NCBI GenBank assembly: GCA_025451035.1
Contig: JANWLE010000095.1
Location: 1 to 62,036, forward strand
From: Solirubrobacteraceae bacterium
Lineage (GTDB): Bacteria > Actinomycetota > Thermoleophilia > Solirubrobacterales > Solirubrobacteraceae
DNA: 62,036 bases
Reading direction: 5' to 3'
Made by a program: the position numbers and the translations under genes
Part shown: positions 43,266-53,384 of the stretch, piece after piece
Numbering within the stretch: position 1 is the first letter of the stretch
Layout: each line of letters starts with the position of its first letter
The notes under the pieces: generated by a model
The model's input: only the letters and a program-made list of their open reading frames with translations
What the model was told of the DNA's origin: nothing
The model's database searches: none

Positions 43266-43294
43266 ATAGCAGCTTAGACGGTGCGCCCGCTCAA
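43266..43294 (-). promoter_or_regulatory. Possible sigma-70-type promoter for rpsP operon
   Basis: On the minus strand TTGAGC (43294-43289) and TGCTAT (43271-43266) are 17 bases apart, and the -10 lies 48 bases upstream of the rpsP start in the ffh-rpsP gap. Pattern-based only. Confidence 0.4.
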
Positions 43295-43310
43295 GGCCGC
43301 CACGCCGTGC

Positions 43311-44645
<1,335 letters not shown>

Positions 44646-44657
44646 TGTCCCTTCAGC

Positions 44658-45314
44658 TCATTCTCGCAGGGCCGAGCGGCGCCGGATCAGCGTGACGCCG
44701 TCGCGCACGGTGAGCATCACGCAACCGACGCGCTCGTCGTGAGCAAGCATGTCGTTGAACTCGGCGAGCGCGCGCGTGTCGGCGCTGGGGTCGCGCTCGT
44801 CTAGCACCCGCCCGCTCCACAGCGTGTTGTCGACCGCGATCAGCCCTTGCGGGGAGAGCTTGTTGAGCACCGCCTCGTAATAGGCGCGGTAGGAGACCTT
44901 ATCGGCGTCGATAAAGACAAAATCGAATGGTCCCGGGAGCGTCTGGATCGTCTCGAGCGCCGGGCCCACGCGCAGGTCGACCATGTGCGCATACGGACTC
45001 GTCGCGATATGGCGGCGAGCGAACTCGGCGTACTCGTCAGAGCGCTCGCAGGTGATGATGCGGCCGTCGTCGGGCAGACCGGCGGCCATCGCCAGCGCCG
45101 AGTAGCCGGCGTAGGTACCGATCTCCAGCACGAGCTTCGCTCGAGTTGACCACACGAGCAGCTCGAGCAGCCGTCCCACGACCGGCCCGCTCAGCATCCC
45201 GGGCGAGCTGAGGCTCTCCTTCGCCTCCTGCTGCAGGGCCGCCATCGCCGCGCTTTCGGGACTGCTGTGATCGAGCGCGTAGCGCTCGATCAGCTCCGGT
45301 ACGAGCTGGCGCAC
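44658..45314 (-). CDS. Class I SAM-dependent O-methyltransferase
   Basis: 218 residues of the catechol/caffeoyl-CoA O-methyltransferase family: motif I LVLEIGTYAGYSALAMA, IITCERSDEYAEFARR, FDFVFIDADKVSYRAYYE and IAVDNTLWSGRV. Metal-dependent methylation of a catechol-like acceptor is the family reaction; substrate unknown. GTG start 45314 lies one base past the SPFH stop. Confidence 0.92.
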   Translation of the reverse strand: MRQLVPELIERYALDHSSPESAAMAALQQEAKESLSSPGMLSGPVVGRLLELLVWSTRAKLVLEIGTYAGYSALAMAAGLPDDGRIITCERSDEYAEFARRHIATSPYAHMVDLRVGPALETIQTLPGPFDFVFIDADKVSYRAYYEAVLNKLSPQGLIAVDNTLWSGRVLDERDPSADTRALAEFNDMLAHDERVGCVMLTVRDGVTLIRRRSALRE

Positions 45315-45315
45315 G

Positions 45316-46239
45316 CTAACGCTCAGGATCCTGCTGCGCGCCGGGTGCCCTGGGCGGCGGCGGCGCGGGCTCAGAGCGGCCTTTGAGCGCCTCGCCGATG
45401 CCGCCGAACGCCTGCGCGAACTCGGACGGCACGACGAACACCTTGTTCGCGTCGCCTTCGGCGAGCTGAGGGAGCATCTGCAGGTATTCGTAGCTGAGCA
45501 GCTCTCGCGTCGGTTTGCCCTCGTGGATCGCGCTGAAAACGGTGTCGATGGCCTTTGCTTCGCCCTCGGCGCGCAGCACCGCCGCCTGCTTGTCGCCTTC
45601 GGCCTTCAGCACCGCGGCCTGCTTGGCTCCCTCCGCTGTGAGGATCTGAGCCTGCTTCTCGCCTTCGGCGGTGAGGATCGCGGCGCGGCGGTCGCGCTCG
45701 GCACGCATCTGCTTCTCCATCGCCGTGCGGATGTCCTGCGGCGGGTCCACCGACTTGATCTCAACGCGATTGATCCTGATTCCCCACTTGCCGGTCGCCT
45801 CGTCCAGCACGGTGCGCAGCTCCGTGTTGACATTCTCGCGTGCCGTGAGGGTCTTCTCGAGCGTGAGGCCACCGATCACGTTGCGCAGCGTGGTGACGGT
45901 CAGCTGCTCGATCGCCTGCAGCGGATTGGCGACCTCGTAGGTGGCCGAGCGTGGTTCGGTGATCGTGAAGTAGAGGACAGTCTCGATCGCGACGACGACG
46001 TTGTCTTCGGTGATGACCGACTGGGGGGCAAAGTTGACGACCTGCTCGCGCAGGTCGACCAGGGGACGGACGCGTTCGATGAACGGCGTGACGATCACCA
46101 GCCCGGGCTCGAGCGTGCGGTGGTAACGGCCGAGCCGCTCGACAACCCCGGCCCGCGCCTGGGGGATGATGCGGATCGTGCGCGCGGCGAGCACCAGCGC
46201 GAACACCACGATCACCGCGATGACGATGAGTGCAGCCAT
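45316..46239 (-). CDS. SPFH/stomatin-type membrane protein
   Basis: 307 residues. N-terminal transmembrane helix (2-20), SPFH core (IIPQARAGVVERLGRYHRTL, TPFIERVRPLVDLREQVV, DNVVVAIETVLYFTI) and a C-terminal helix with tandem ~9-residue repeats of the form (I/V)LxAEGxKQA, four to five copies (about 190-235), ending in a Pro-rich tail. Forms large ring assemblies with a partner protease NfeD-type protein, which is encoded just upstream. AAAGGA precedes the ATG. Confidence 0.93.
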   Translation of the reverse strand: MAALIVIAVIVVFALVLAARTIRIIPQARAGVVERLGRYHRTLEPGLVIVTPFIERVRPLVDLREQVVNFAPQSVITEDNVVVAIETVLYFTITEPRSATYEVANPLQAIEQLTVTTLRNVIGGLTLEKTLTARENVNTELRTVLDEATGKWGIRINRVEIKSVDPPQDIRTAMEKQMRAERDRRAAILTAEGEKQAQILTAEGAKQAAVLKAEGDKQAAVLRAEGEAKAIDTVFSAIHEGKPTRELLSYEYLQMLPQLAEGDANKVFVVPSEFAQAFGGIGEALKGRSEPAPPPPRAPGAQQDPER

Positions 46240-46267
46240 GGGACGGTTCCTTTCTCGGGTCCTTGGG

Positions 46268-46699
46268 TCAGTGCATCACGAGCGCTGTCGCGCCGCGAAT
46301 CTCAACTACCTGGACGGTCTCGCCGACGTCGATCACCTCGTTCTCGTCGTAGCTGCGGGCGGTCCACACCTCACCGTCGATCTTCACGCAGCCGACGCCC
46401 TCGCGGTTGGCGATCCGCTCGAGCACGATCGCTTCACGGCCGACGAGCGCGGCTGCGCCGGTGCGGATGCGCGGCGGTAGACGGCGGTGCCTGCGCGCGA
46501 CGGGCCGCAGCGTCGCGAACACTAGCCCGCTGGCGCCCAGGAACGCCACGAACGACAGTGTCGCGCCCGCGCCGGCGAGGCCGACGATCGCCGCCAGCAG
46601 CGCGCCGAGCGCGAACGGGGCTAGATAGAAGCCGCCTTGGTGCATCTCCCCCACACCAAGGACGCAGGCGGCCACCAACCAGATGATCCAGGCGTCCAT
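46268..46699 (-). CDS. NfeD-family membrane protein (short form)
   Basis: 143 residues: three or so hydrophobic helices (3-20, 30-70) and a C-terminal OB-fold (TGAAALVGREAIVLERIANR, GCVKIDGEVWTARSYDEN). The protease domain of long NfeD proteins is absent, as normal for the short class paired with SPFH proteins. Likely co-transcribed with the SPFH gene 28 bp downstream. Confidence 0.92.
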   Translation of the reverse strand: MDAWIIWLVAACVLGVGEMHQGGFYLAPFALGALLAAIVGLAGAGATLSFVAFLGASGLVFATLRPVARRHRRLPPRIRTGAAALVGREAIVLERIANREGVGCVKIDGEVWTARSYDENEVIDVGETVQVVEIRGATALVMH

Positions 46700-46731
46700 A
46701 GCAGCGATTATGGCTGATCGGAACCCTCGCG

Positions 46732-47730
46732 TCAGCTGGAGCTGATCATCGCGCGCGCAAACTGCTCCGCATCGAACGGCCGCAGATCGTCGAGCGACTC
46801 GCCGACCCCGATCAGCTTCACCGGGATCCCCGTCTCGCGCGTGACCGCGAGCGCTACGCCACCGCGGGCGCTGCCGTCGAGCTTGGTCAGCACGATGCCC
46901 GTGACCTCGACGGCCTGAGCGAACAGCTGCGCCTGACGCAGACCGTTCTGACCGGTGCTCGCGTCGAGCGTCAGCAGCGTCTCGTGCGGCGCTCCCTCGA
47001 GCTGGCGCGAGATGACACGGCGCACCTTGATGAGCTCGTCCATCAGCTCTTCGCGGGTGTGTAGGCGCCCGGCGGTGTCGATGATCACCACGTCAGCCTG
47101 TTCGCGTCTTGCCTGGGCGAGCGCCTCGAACGCGACCGCCCCCGGGTCTGAGCCCTCCGGGCCGGTCACGATCTGCACCTGCGCACGCTGTGCCCAGCCC
47201 TGCAGCTGCTCGGTGGCCGCGGCCCTGAACGTGTCGGCGGCGCCGAGCAGCACGCGCAAGCCCAGTTCGCTGCGCAGGTGCCAGGCGAGCTTGCCGATCG
47301 TTGTCGTCTTGCCGGTGCCGTTGACGCCGACCATCAGGATCACGGTCGGCTTGGGGCGCAAGTCGATGCGCCCGTCGGCGGCGCGCGCTTCTTGCGCCAG
47401 CAGCTCGATCAGCCGCTGGGTGATCGCCTCCGGACCCTGCAGGCGGCCTTCGCTCGCCTCCATCTCGAGCGTCTGCACGACGGCGGCAGTGGTGCTCGCG
47501 CCGACGTCGGCCATGATCAGCGCCTCCTCCAGGCGCTCCCAGGTGTGCTCGTCGAGCGCGGCGAACAGCGTCGCGGTGATCTCACCGGAGAGCGCTTGGC
47601 GGGTCTTGGCGAGGCTTTCGCGCAGCCTCCCGAAGAAGCCGCGGCGCGCACTCGCGGGCCCCTCGGCCGCGGGCTCTGACGAGCCGTCGCTCGCTCCAGT
47701 GATGAACAGCTCGCTCCAGTCTTGCGCCAC
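46732..47730 (-). CDS. ftsY: Signal recognition particle receptor FtsY
   Basis: 332 residues. Short acidic N-terminal region, N domain (ETLAKTRQALSG-like RESLAKTRQALSG), G domain with GVNGTGKTTTIGKLA, DTFRAAATEQLQGWA, DTAGRLHTREELMDEL and TKLDGSARGG. GTPase receptor for Ffh at the membrane. GTG start 47730. Follows smc as usual. Confidence 0.96.
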   Translation of the reverse strand: MAQDWSELFITGASDGSSEPAAEGPASARRGFFGRLRESLAKTRQALSGEITATLFAALDEHTWERLEEALIMADVGASTTAAVVQTLEMEASEGRLQGPEAITQRLIELLAQEARAADGRIDLRPKPTVILMVGVNGTGKTTTIGKLAWHLRSELGLRVLLGAADTFRAAATEQLQGWAQRAQVQIVTGPEGSDPGAVAFEALAQARREQADVVIIDTAGRLHTREELMDELIKVRRVISRQLEGAPHETLLTLDASTGQNGLRQAQLFAQAVEVTGIVLTKLDGSARGGVALAVTRETGIPVKLIGVGESLDDLRPFDAEQFARAMISSS

Positions 47731-47769
47731 GCGGCGCGCGAGGATATCAGCGCGGCGCGCTCTACCCGT

Positions 47770-50700
47770 CTAGAGCGCTGCGATCTGCGGCGCGGCGGGC
47801 TGCTCGGCATCCTGCTCTGAGCCTTGCGTCTGCTCTTGCGGCAGCCGCCGAGAGATGACCTTGGAGACCCCGTCGCCGCCCATGGAGACGCCGTAGAGCC
47901 AGTCGGCCGCCTCCATCGTGCGCTTCTGGTGGGTAATGACGATGAACTGGGCGCGGTCGCTGTAGCGGCGCAGCAGCGTCAGGAAGCGGTCGAGGTTCAG
48001 GTCGTCGAGCGCGGCCTCGACCTCGTCCAGGATGTAGAAGGGGCAGGGGCGGGCGAGGAACACCGAGAACAGGAACGCCAGCGCGGTCATCGACTTCTCT
48101 CCACCCGAGAGCAGCGACAGTCGCTTGGTCGCCTTGCCGGCCGGTGTCACCTCGATCTCCACGCCGAGCAGCTCCTCGCCGGACAGCTCGCCGAGATCCT
48201 CCTCCTCTTGGTCGGCTTGCTCCTCGGGGTCCCCGCCGAGCGGCTGCCCGCCGAGCACGGGACGCGGCGCGGTGCCTTCGCTGACCAGCCGCAGCCGCCC
48301 CGAGCCGCCGGGGAATACGTCGCCCACCAGTTCCTGGAAGTTGCGTGCGGCCGCCTGAAACGTTTCTTCGAATGTCTCGTGGATCTGGCGGTCGGTGTCG
48401 CGGATCACCGTGCGAAGCTCACGCAGCGCGCTCTCGAGGTCCGTACGGCGCGCCTCGAGCTCCTCGACGTGCGCGAGCGCCTCGGCGTACTCCTCTTGCG
48501 CGAGCGGGTTGACGGGGCCGAGCTGCTCGCGGCGGCGCTGGAGGCGCTCAAGCCTCGCCTGCAGGGCCTGCAGCTGCTCCTCGTCGAGCGCTTGCGGTGG
48601 TTGCGGCGGCTGGGAGCTCTGCAGTCGCTCGAGCACCGCCTCCAGCTCGAGGCGCGCCTCCTCGGCCTGGTCGCGCAGGCGCTGTGCCGAGACCTCTGCC
48701 TGCGTGACGAGCTCCCCCTCGGCGCGTAGCTGGCCTTGGATCTCGGCCTCCTGGGCGGCGTGGGCGCGCAGGACGGCGGCCACGCCCTCCCCGTCCTCCC
48801 GGTCACGCGAGAGCTCCCGCTCAAGTGCGTGCAGGCTCTCGTTGACAGCTGCGGCGGCCTGCTCCAGCACGCTGGCGAGGCGCTCCGCGCGCGGTAGGAG
48901 CTCGGTGTCGGTGGTGTGTTGCGCCCGCAGTCGCGCGAGGCGGCGCAGCCGTTCTTGGTGTTCCTGGGCGTGCCGCTCGGCTTGGCGGCGCTCGGCCTGC
49001 AGTTCGCCTTCCAGCTCGGCTCGCCGCACCGCCACGGGGCCTTGCTGTGGCATGCTGCGGCGCTGCTCGATCAGCCAATCGGAGCGTCTCAGTGCCTCCT
49101 TGGCCTGCGTCGCCAGGCGTTCGGTGTCGCGCAGCGCGCGGTCTGCCTCGGTGCGCGCGAGAGCGGCCGCCGTCACCTCCGCCAGCGCGCGCTCGGCCAG
49201 CTCGCGCGCCTGCTGCTCGGCCTGCGCAGCCGCCTCGCTGGCGGCGATGAGACGCTCGCGCTCGTTGCGCTGAGCGAGCACCCGCTCGGAGCCGCCCTCG
49301 GCCATCTGGCGGACTTCGCCACTGCGAGCGAACCACGCCCGCCCGCCGCGCGTTACCGCGATCCCCCGGAAGTCCGGTGGCAGGTCCTGTAGGCGCTCGA
49401 CCACCCATGTGTCGCCGAGCAGGCGCCCGGCGAGCTCGAGTACGCCCGGCGCGCCGCTGATCAGCTCGAGCAGCGGCTGCGCGCCGGCTGCCGGCGGGTC
49501 CTTCGCGACCGGTGTGCCCCCAGCCCGCTCGGGATCGCCGGGCCCTGAGAGCAGCGCGACCGCGCCGTCCGCGCCGGCCCCGTCGAGCAACTCTTGGGCT
49601 GCCTGGATGTCGGCGACGATCGCTCCGTCGAGGCGGCTTCCCAGCGCGGCGGCGAGCGCCAGCTCGTACCCGGGCTGGATCGCCAGAGCCTCGCTCAGCA
49701 GGCTCGGCGCGTCGCTTCTGTGTGAGGTCGATACGCGCTGGGAGTGGCTGCGCAGGAACTGGTTGACGGCGGCGAGCTCCGACCCGACGCTCGCGGCATG
49801 GCGGCGCGCGCTCTCGACGTCCAGCTCGGCTTGCGCGAGGAACTCGCGGGCGAGCTCGGCGCGCTCGTCCGCCTCGCGGCGCTGCGCCTCGACGTCCGCG
49901 AGGCGCTGCGCCAGCAGCTCCGCCTCGCTCTGGGCTTGCTCGCGCTCGGCGAGGAGCTCGGCGATCTCGCGCTCGAGCTCCTGCTCGCGGTGGAGCTCTA
50001 GCTGCGCCAGCTCAGCCTCGAGCGCACTGATCCGCTCCCCGTCGCCGTGCTGCTCGGAGGCGTCGGATGTGCGGGCGACCAGCTCGTTGAGCGTGTGCAG
50101 CTCGATCTCCGCACGCGCGATGCGCTGGGTGACGGTGGTGACGGTGCTAAGCGTTTGTTCGCGGCGCATCTGCACGCGTTCGTGCGAGGAGCGGGCGGCG
50201 AACACGCGGCGGGTCAGCTCCTCGCGTTGCGCTGAGCGCTCGGCCAGTTCGCGCTCGGTCGCGCCGCGACGGTCGATCACCTCCTGCAGTGCCGCCTCGA
50301 CCCGCTGGCGGCGCTCGCGCGCCTGCTGCACGCCGCTCTCGGCGGCCGCGAGCTGCTCGCTCTTGCCGCGCACCTCGTCGACGGCGAGCTCGAGCCGGAC
50401 CTCCAGCATCTGGCGCTCCAGACGCTCGTGCAGCTCGGCGGCCTCGGCCTGCCGCTTTAGTGGCCGCAGTCGTGTGCGCGCCTCGCGCTCGACGTCGAGT
50501 GCCCGGTCGAGGTTCTCCTGGGTGCGCTCGAGCTTCAGTTGAGCGCGGCGGCGGCGCTTGCGGTGCTTGCCGAGGCCGGCCGCCTCCTCGATCAGCAGGC
50601 GCCGGTCGCGTGGCTTTGAGGTCACGATCGCCTCCACCCGCCCCTGCGATATGACCGAGTGGGTCTCCTTACCCAGGCCGGTGTCCGAGAGCACCTCGAT

Positions 50701-51072
50701 CACGTCCGTGAGGCGGCAGCGGGCACCGTTGAGCCGGTACTCCCCCTCGCCCGAGCGGTCAAGGCGCCTGAGGATAGAGATCTCGCTCAGCGGCACCTCC
50801 ACGGTGCAGTCGGAGTTGTCGAGCACGATCTCGACTTCGGCGGAGTTGCGCGCCTTCGCGCCGCGTCCACCGCCGAAGATCACGTCCTGCATGGAGGAGC
50901 CGCGGATCGCGAGCGGGGACTGCTCGCCCATCGCCCACAGAACGGCGTCTGTGACATTGGACTTGCCTGACCCGTTGGGGCCGACGATGACGCTGACGCC
51001 GAGGCCGAAGTCGAGCCGGGTGCGCTCGGGAAAGGACTTAAAGCCCTTCATCGTCAGTGACTTCAGATGCAT
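47770..51072 (-). CDS. smc: Chromosome segregation protein SMC
   Basis: 1100 residues from ATG 51072 (MHLKSLTMKGFKSF), preceded by GGTGAA; the frame is open upstream through rnc but the SMC N-terminus fixes the start. Walker A GPNGSGKSN (31-39), two long coiled coils rich in Glu/Ala/Arg, a hinge near the middle (PGYELALAAALGSRLDGAIV ... GGRAWFARSGE), signature LSGGEKSMTALAFLFSVF and Walker B YILDEVEAALDDLN. Slightly shorter than the usual ~1190. Loads onto DNA with ScpA/ScpB. Confidence 0.97.
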   Translation of the reverse strand: MHLKSLTMKGFKSFPERTRLDFGLGVSVIVGPNGSGKSNVTDAVLWAMGEQSPLAIRGSSMQDVIFGGGRGAKARNSAEVEIVLDNSDCTVEVPLSEISILRRLDRSGEGEYRLNGARCRLTDVIEVLSDTGLGKETHSVISQGRVEAIVTSKPRDRRLLIEEAAGLGKHRKRRRRAQLKLERTQENLDRALDVEREARTRLRPLKRQAEAAELHERLERQMLEVRLELAVDEVRGKSEQLAAAESGVQQARERRQRVEAALQEVIDRRGATERELAERSAQREELTRRVFAARSSHERVQMRREQTLSTVTTVTQRIARAEIELHTLNELVARTSDASEQHGDGERISALEAELAQLELHREQELEREIAELLAEREQAQSEAELLAQRLADVEAQRREADERAELAREFLAQAELDVESARRHAASVGSELAAVNQFLRSHSQRVSTSHRSDAPSLLSEALAIQPGYELALAAALGSRLDGAIVADIQAAQELLDGAGADGAVALLSGPGDPERAGGTPVAKDPPAAGAQPLLELISGAPGVLELAGRLLGDTWVVERLQDLPPDFRGIAVTRGGRAWFARSGEVRQMAEGGSERVLAQRNERERLIAASEAAAQAEQQARELAERALAEVTAAALARTEADRALRDTERLATQAKEALRRSDWLIEQRRSMPQQGPVAVRRAELEGELQAERRQAERHAQEHQERLRRLARLRAQHTTDTELLPRAERLASVLEQAAAAVNESLHALERELSRDREDGEGVAAVLRAHAAQEAEIQGQLRAEGELVTQAEVSAQRLRDQAEEARLELEAVLERLQSSQPPQPPQALDEEQLQALQARLERLQRRREQLGPVNPLAQEEYAEALAHVEELEARRTDLESALRELRTVIRDTDRQIHETFEETFQAAARNFQELVGDVFPGGSGRLRLVSEGTAPRPVLGGQPLGGDPEEQADQEEEDLGELSGEELLGVEIEVTPAGKATKRLSLLSGGEKSMTALAFLFSVFLARPCPFYILDEVEAALDDLNLDRFLTLLRRYSDRAQFIVITHQKRTMEAADWLYGVSMGGDGVSKVISRRLPQEQTQGSEQDAEQPAAPQIAAL

Positions 51073-51085
51073 GCTTTCACCGTCG

Positions 51086-51763
51086 TCAATCCTTCTCCGG
51101 CAGACGCTCGATCGCTTCGCGCGCCGCCTCTTGCTCGGCGTACTTCTTGGTGTTGCCTGTGCCGGTGCCGAGCGTTTCGCCGTCCACCGTCGCCGCGACC
51201 TCGAATGTGCGGCGGTGCGGCGGCCCTTGTGCCTCGACCAGCTTGTATTTGACCTTAGCGCCGCGCTGCGCGAGCTTCTCCTGCAGGGCCGACTTGAAGT
51301 CCACGGGGTTCTCGAGCGCATGTTCTATCTCGAGCGTGAAGGCCTCCACCACCGCCTCGGCGGTCCGCTCGTAGCCGGCGTGCAGATAGCAGGCGCCGAT
51401 CACCGCCTCGAGAACGGATGCGAGCACGCGGTCGGTTTTCAGTTGCTTGAGCACCTGACCGCCCTTCTTGTCGGGCGCGGCGGCGTTCAGGCGCTCACCC
51501 AGCTCGAGGCGTTCGGCTACGGCGCGGCAGGAGCGCCCCGAGACGGTTTGTGCGCGAATCTTCGTCAGGCGCCCGGCGCCGAACTGCTCCGCCTCCAGCT
51601 GCGGGTAGAGGTGGGCCGTGACGGCCAGCGCGAGCACGCTGTCGCCGAGGAACGCCAGGCGCAGGTATGACTCGCTGCGGCGCTCGGTCCACGAGGTATG
51701 GGCGAAGACTTGGCGGGAGAGTTCCTCGGGCAGCTCTTCCAGCAGCTCGTTGAGCAGCGTCAT
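51086..51763 (-). CDS. rnc: RNase III-fold protein with degenerate active site plus dsRNA-binding domain
   Basis: 225 residues, length and operon position (acpP-rnc-smc-ftsY) of RNase III. The dsRBD (about 153-222; GTGTGNTKKYAEQEAAREAI) is intact. In the catalytic domain the signature ERLEFLGD reads YLRLAFLGD: positions equivalent to E. coli Glu38, Glu41, Glu65 and Asp114 are Leu34, Ala37, Ala63 and Ser116. Only Asp41 (Asp45) and Glu119 (Glu117) remain, so two of the four metal-ligand positions (Glu41 and Asp114 equivalents) are lost. The codons were read directly (CTG CGC CTG GCG TTC; GCA TCC GTT CTC GAG) and the frame is open on both sides, so this is not a frameshift. It should still bind dsRNA; normal two-metal cleavage is doubtful. 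Confidence 0.85.
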   Translation of the reverse strand: MTLLNELLEELPEELSRQVFAHTSWTERRSESYLRLAFLGDSVLALAVTAHLYPQLEAEQFGAGRLTKIRAQTVSGRSCRAVAERLELGERLNAAAPDKKGGQVLKQLKTDRVLASVLEAVIGACYLHAGYERTAEAVVEAFTLEIEHALENPVDFKSALQEKLAQRGAKVKYKLVEAQGPPHRRTFEVAATVDGETLGTGTGNTKKYAEQEAAREAIERLPEKD

Positions 51764-51769
51764 CGGCCG

Positions 51770-52018
51770 CTAGCGCCCTTCTGAGTGCGCGAGCACGTAG
51801 TCGACCGCCTCGCCTACGGTGAGGATCTCGGCCGCCTTCTCGTCGGGGATCTGGATGCCGTAGGTGTCCTCGAGCTCCTGCACGAGCGTATAGAGGTCCA
51901 GCGAGTCGGCCTCGAGGTCCTCCTTGAAGCGCGTCTGCTCGCGGATCTGGCCAGGGTCGAGATCGAGCTCGTCCGCGAGGTGAGCCTGGATCAGGGCGAA
52001 TACCTGTTCGCGGGTCAT
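51770..52018 (-). CDS. acpP: Acyl carrier protein
   Basis: 82 residues; phosphopantetheine Ser in EADSLDLYTLVQELED. Acidic four-helix ACP for fatty acid synthesis. DSLD keeps the DSL core. Directly precedes rnc and follows plsX, the normal arrangement. Confidence 0.95.
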   Translation of the reverse strand: MTREQVFALIQAHLADELDLDPGQIREQTRFKEDLEADSLDLYTLVQELEDTYGIQIPDEKAAEILTVGEAVDYVLAHSEGR

Positions 52019-52037
52019 GTCGTTGGTTTCTGGCCTC

Positions 52038-53117
52038 TCATGAGATTGGCGGCAGGCTAGCGTCCTGCGCGGACAAGGCCCGGGTTCTCAGCGCCCCGGC
52101 TGCGCTCAGAGCGGCATGGGTCCGCGCCGTGAGGTCTTCCGTTGCGCCGCGCCTGGCGCGCAGGATCGCCTGCGCGAACCCGTGACGGGTGAAACGCCCG
52201 TGCGGCACGACCGCCAGCGCGCGCAGTCCCAAGAGGTAGGCCCCGCCCTGTCCCTCGGGGTCGATGCTGTGCGCGAACGACCTCAACGCGGGCCGCAGCA
52301 GCAGCCCGCCGAGCTGTGACCTGGGTGAGGAGAGCGCGGCTTCGCGGATCGCGCGCAGCATCGTCTGCGAGACGCCCTCGATCAGCTTCAACGCGATGTT
52401 GCCGGTCAGCCCGTCTGTGACGACGACGTCGGCGACGCCGCTGAGCAGGGCGTCGCCCTCGATGTTGCCGACGAACGAGAACGCGTCGCTGACGCCGGCG
52501 CGCTGCGCCAGCTCCGCGTGGGTTTCTATGACGAGCTTGCTGCCGCGGGCGTCCTCCTCGCCGTTGGAGAGCACCCCGACGCGCGGGGTCTGTACGCCCA
52601 GCACGGCCTCGGCGAGCGCGGCGCCCATGAACGCGAACTGCACGAGGTGCTCGCGACGGGCTTCGGCGTTCGCGCCGACGTCCAGCAGTGTCACGGGGTT
52701 GCCCGGGACGGGCAGCGGGATCGCGAGCGCCGGCCGGTAGATCCCGCTCGCCCGCTTGACGTTGAACAGCCCGGCGGCAAGTGCGGCGCCGGTGCCGCCG
52801 GCGCACACCAGCGCACGCGCCTGACCGCCAGCCAGCGCCCGCGCGCATTGGACGATCGACGCCTGCGGAGTCGACCGCGCGGCTCGCGCGGGATCGGCGC
52901 TCTTGGCTATCGATACCGGCGCGTCGACGATCTGCAGGCCCTCGCTGGCCTGGCCGAGCTCAGAGGCGGGGCCATAGAGGATGACGTGCGCCCCCTGCCC
53001 CACCGCGAGCCTCGCACCGGCCGCGACCTCGGCGGGACCGAGGTCCGCGCCGTTGCAGTCAACAGCAACCACGACGGGGTCCGCGCGGCCATCGCCTACA
53101 AGCGAGCTAGCGCTCAC
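52038..53117 (-). CDS. plsX: Phosphate acyltransferase PlsX
   Basis: 359 residues: VVVAVDCNGADLGPAE, CARALAGGQARALVCAGGTG, LLDVGANAEARREHLVQFA, GVLSNGEEDARGS, GNIEGDALLSGVADVVVTDG and TGNIALKLIEG. PlsX makes acyl-phosphate from acyl-ACP for phospholipid synthesis. First-motif variation (AVDCNGADLGP for MDAMGGD) is notable but the rest is typical. GTG start. Confidence 0.92.
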   Translation of the reverse strand: MSASSLVGDGRADPVVVAVDCNGADLGPAEVAAGARLAVGQGAHVILYGPASELGQASEGLQIVDAPVSIAKSADPARAARSTPQASIVQCARALAGGQARALVCAGGTGAALAAGLFNVKRASGIYRPALAIPLPVPGNPVTLLDVGANAEARREHLVQFAFMGAALAEAVLGVQTPRVGVLSNGEEDARGSKLVIETHAELAQRAGVSDAFSFVGNIEGDALLSGVADVVVTDGLTGNIALKLIEGVSQTMLRAIREAALSSPRSQLGGLLLRPALRSFAHSIDPEGQGGAYLLGLRALAVVPHGRFTRHGFAQAILRARRGATEDLTARTHAALSAAGALRTRALSAQDASLPPIS

Positions 53118-53122
53118 GAACC

Positions 53123-53326
53123 CTAGGCGTGATCGTGATCGTGCGGCTCAGGCGCGGCGGTCATGATCTCGCGGCCGGAGTACGTGCCGCACACCTGACA
53201 GACACGGTGCGGGCGGCGTGGCGAGTGGCAGCGCGGGCACGCGTTGATCGCGGGCGCGGAGATCTTGTGCTGGGAGCGGCGGTTGGTGGTGCGGCTGTGG
53301 GATTGCTTTTTCTTGGGGACGGCCAT
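53123..53326 (-). CDS. rpmF: Ribosomal protein bL32, zinc form
   Basis: 67 residues. AVPKKKQSHSRTTNRRSQHK N-terminus, zinc site C30, C33, C43, C46 (CPRC, CQVC), and an extra His/Asp tail HDHDHA after the normal end (GREI). The four-Cys form depends on zinc. Between DUF177 and plsX genes, as in most bacteria. Confidence 0.95.
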   Translation of the reverse strand: MAVPKKKQSHSRTTNRRSQHKISAPAINACPRCHSPRRPHRVCQVCGTYSGREIMTAAPEPHDHDHA

Positions 53327-53384
53327 GGGCGAGACAGGCTAGCGCACTGGCGCGCTGCACGGCGAGATCCTCCGCACGGCGTGG

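Noticed and set aside
51073-51321. Upstream extension of the SMC frame into rnc
   Set aside because: SMC proteins begin with the MHLKSL--KGFKSF-type segment; the extension is a shadow of the RNase III-like gene.
53123-53140. His-rich rpmF tail as a frameshift artefact
   Set aside because: The HDHDHA end reads in frame to a normal stop a few bases before plsX, and short His/Asp tails on L32 are tolerated.
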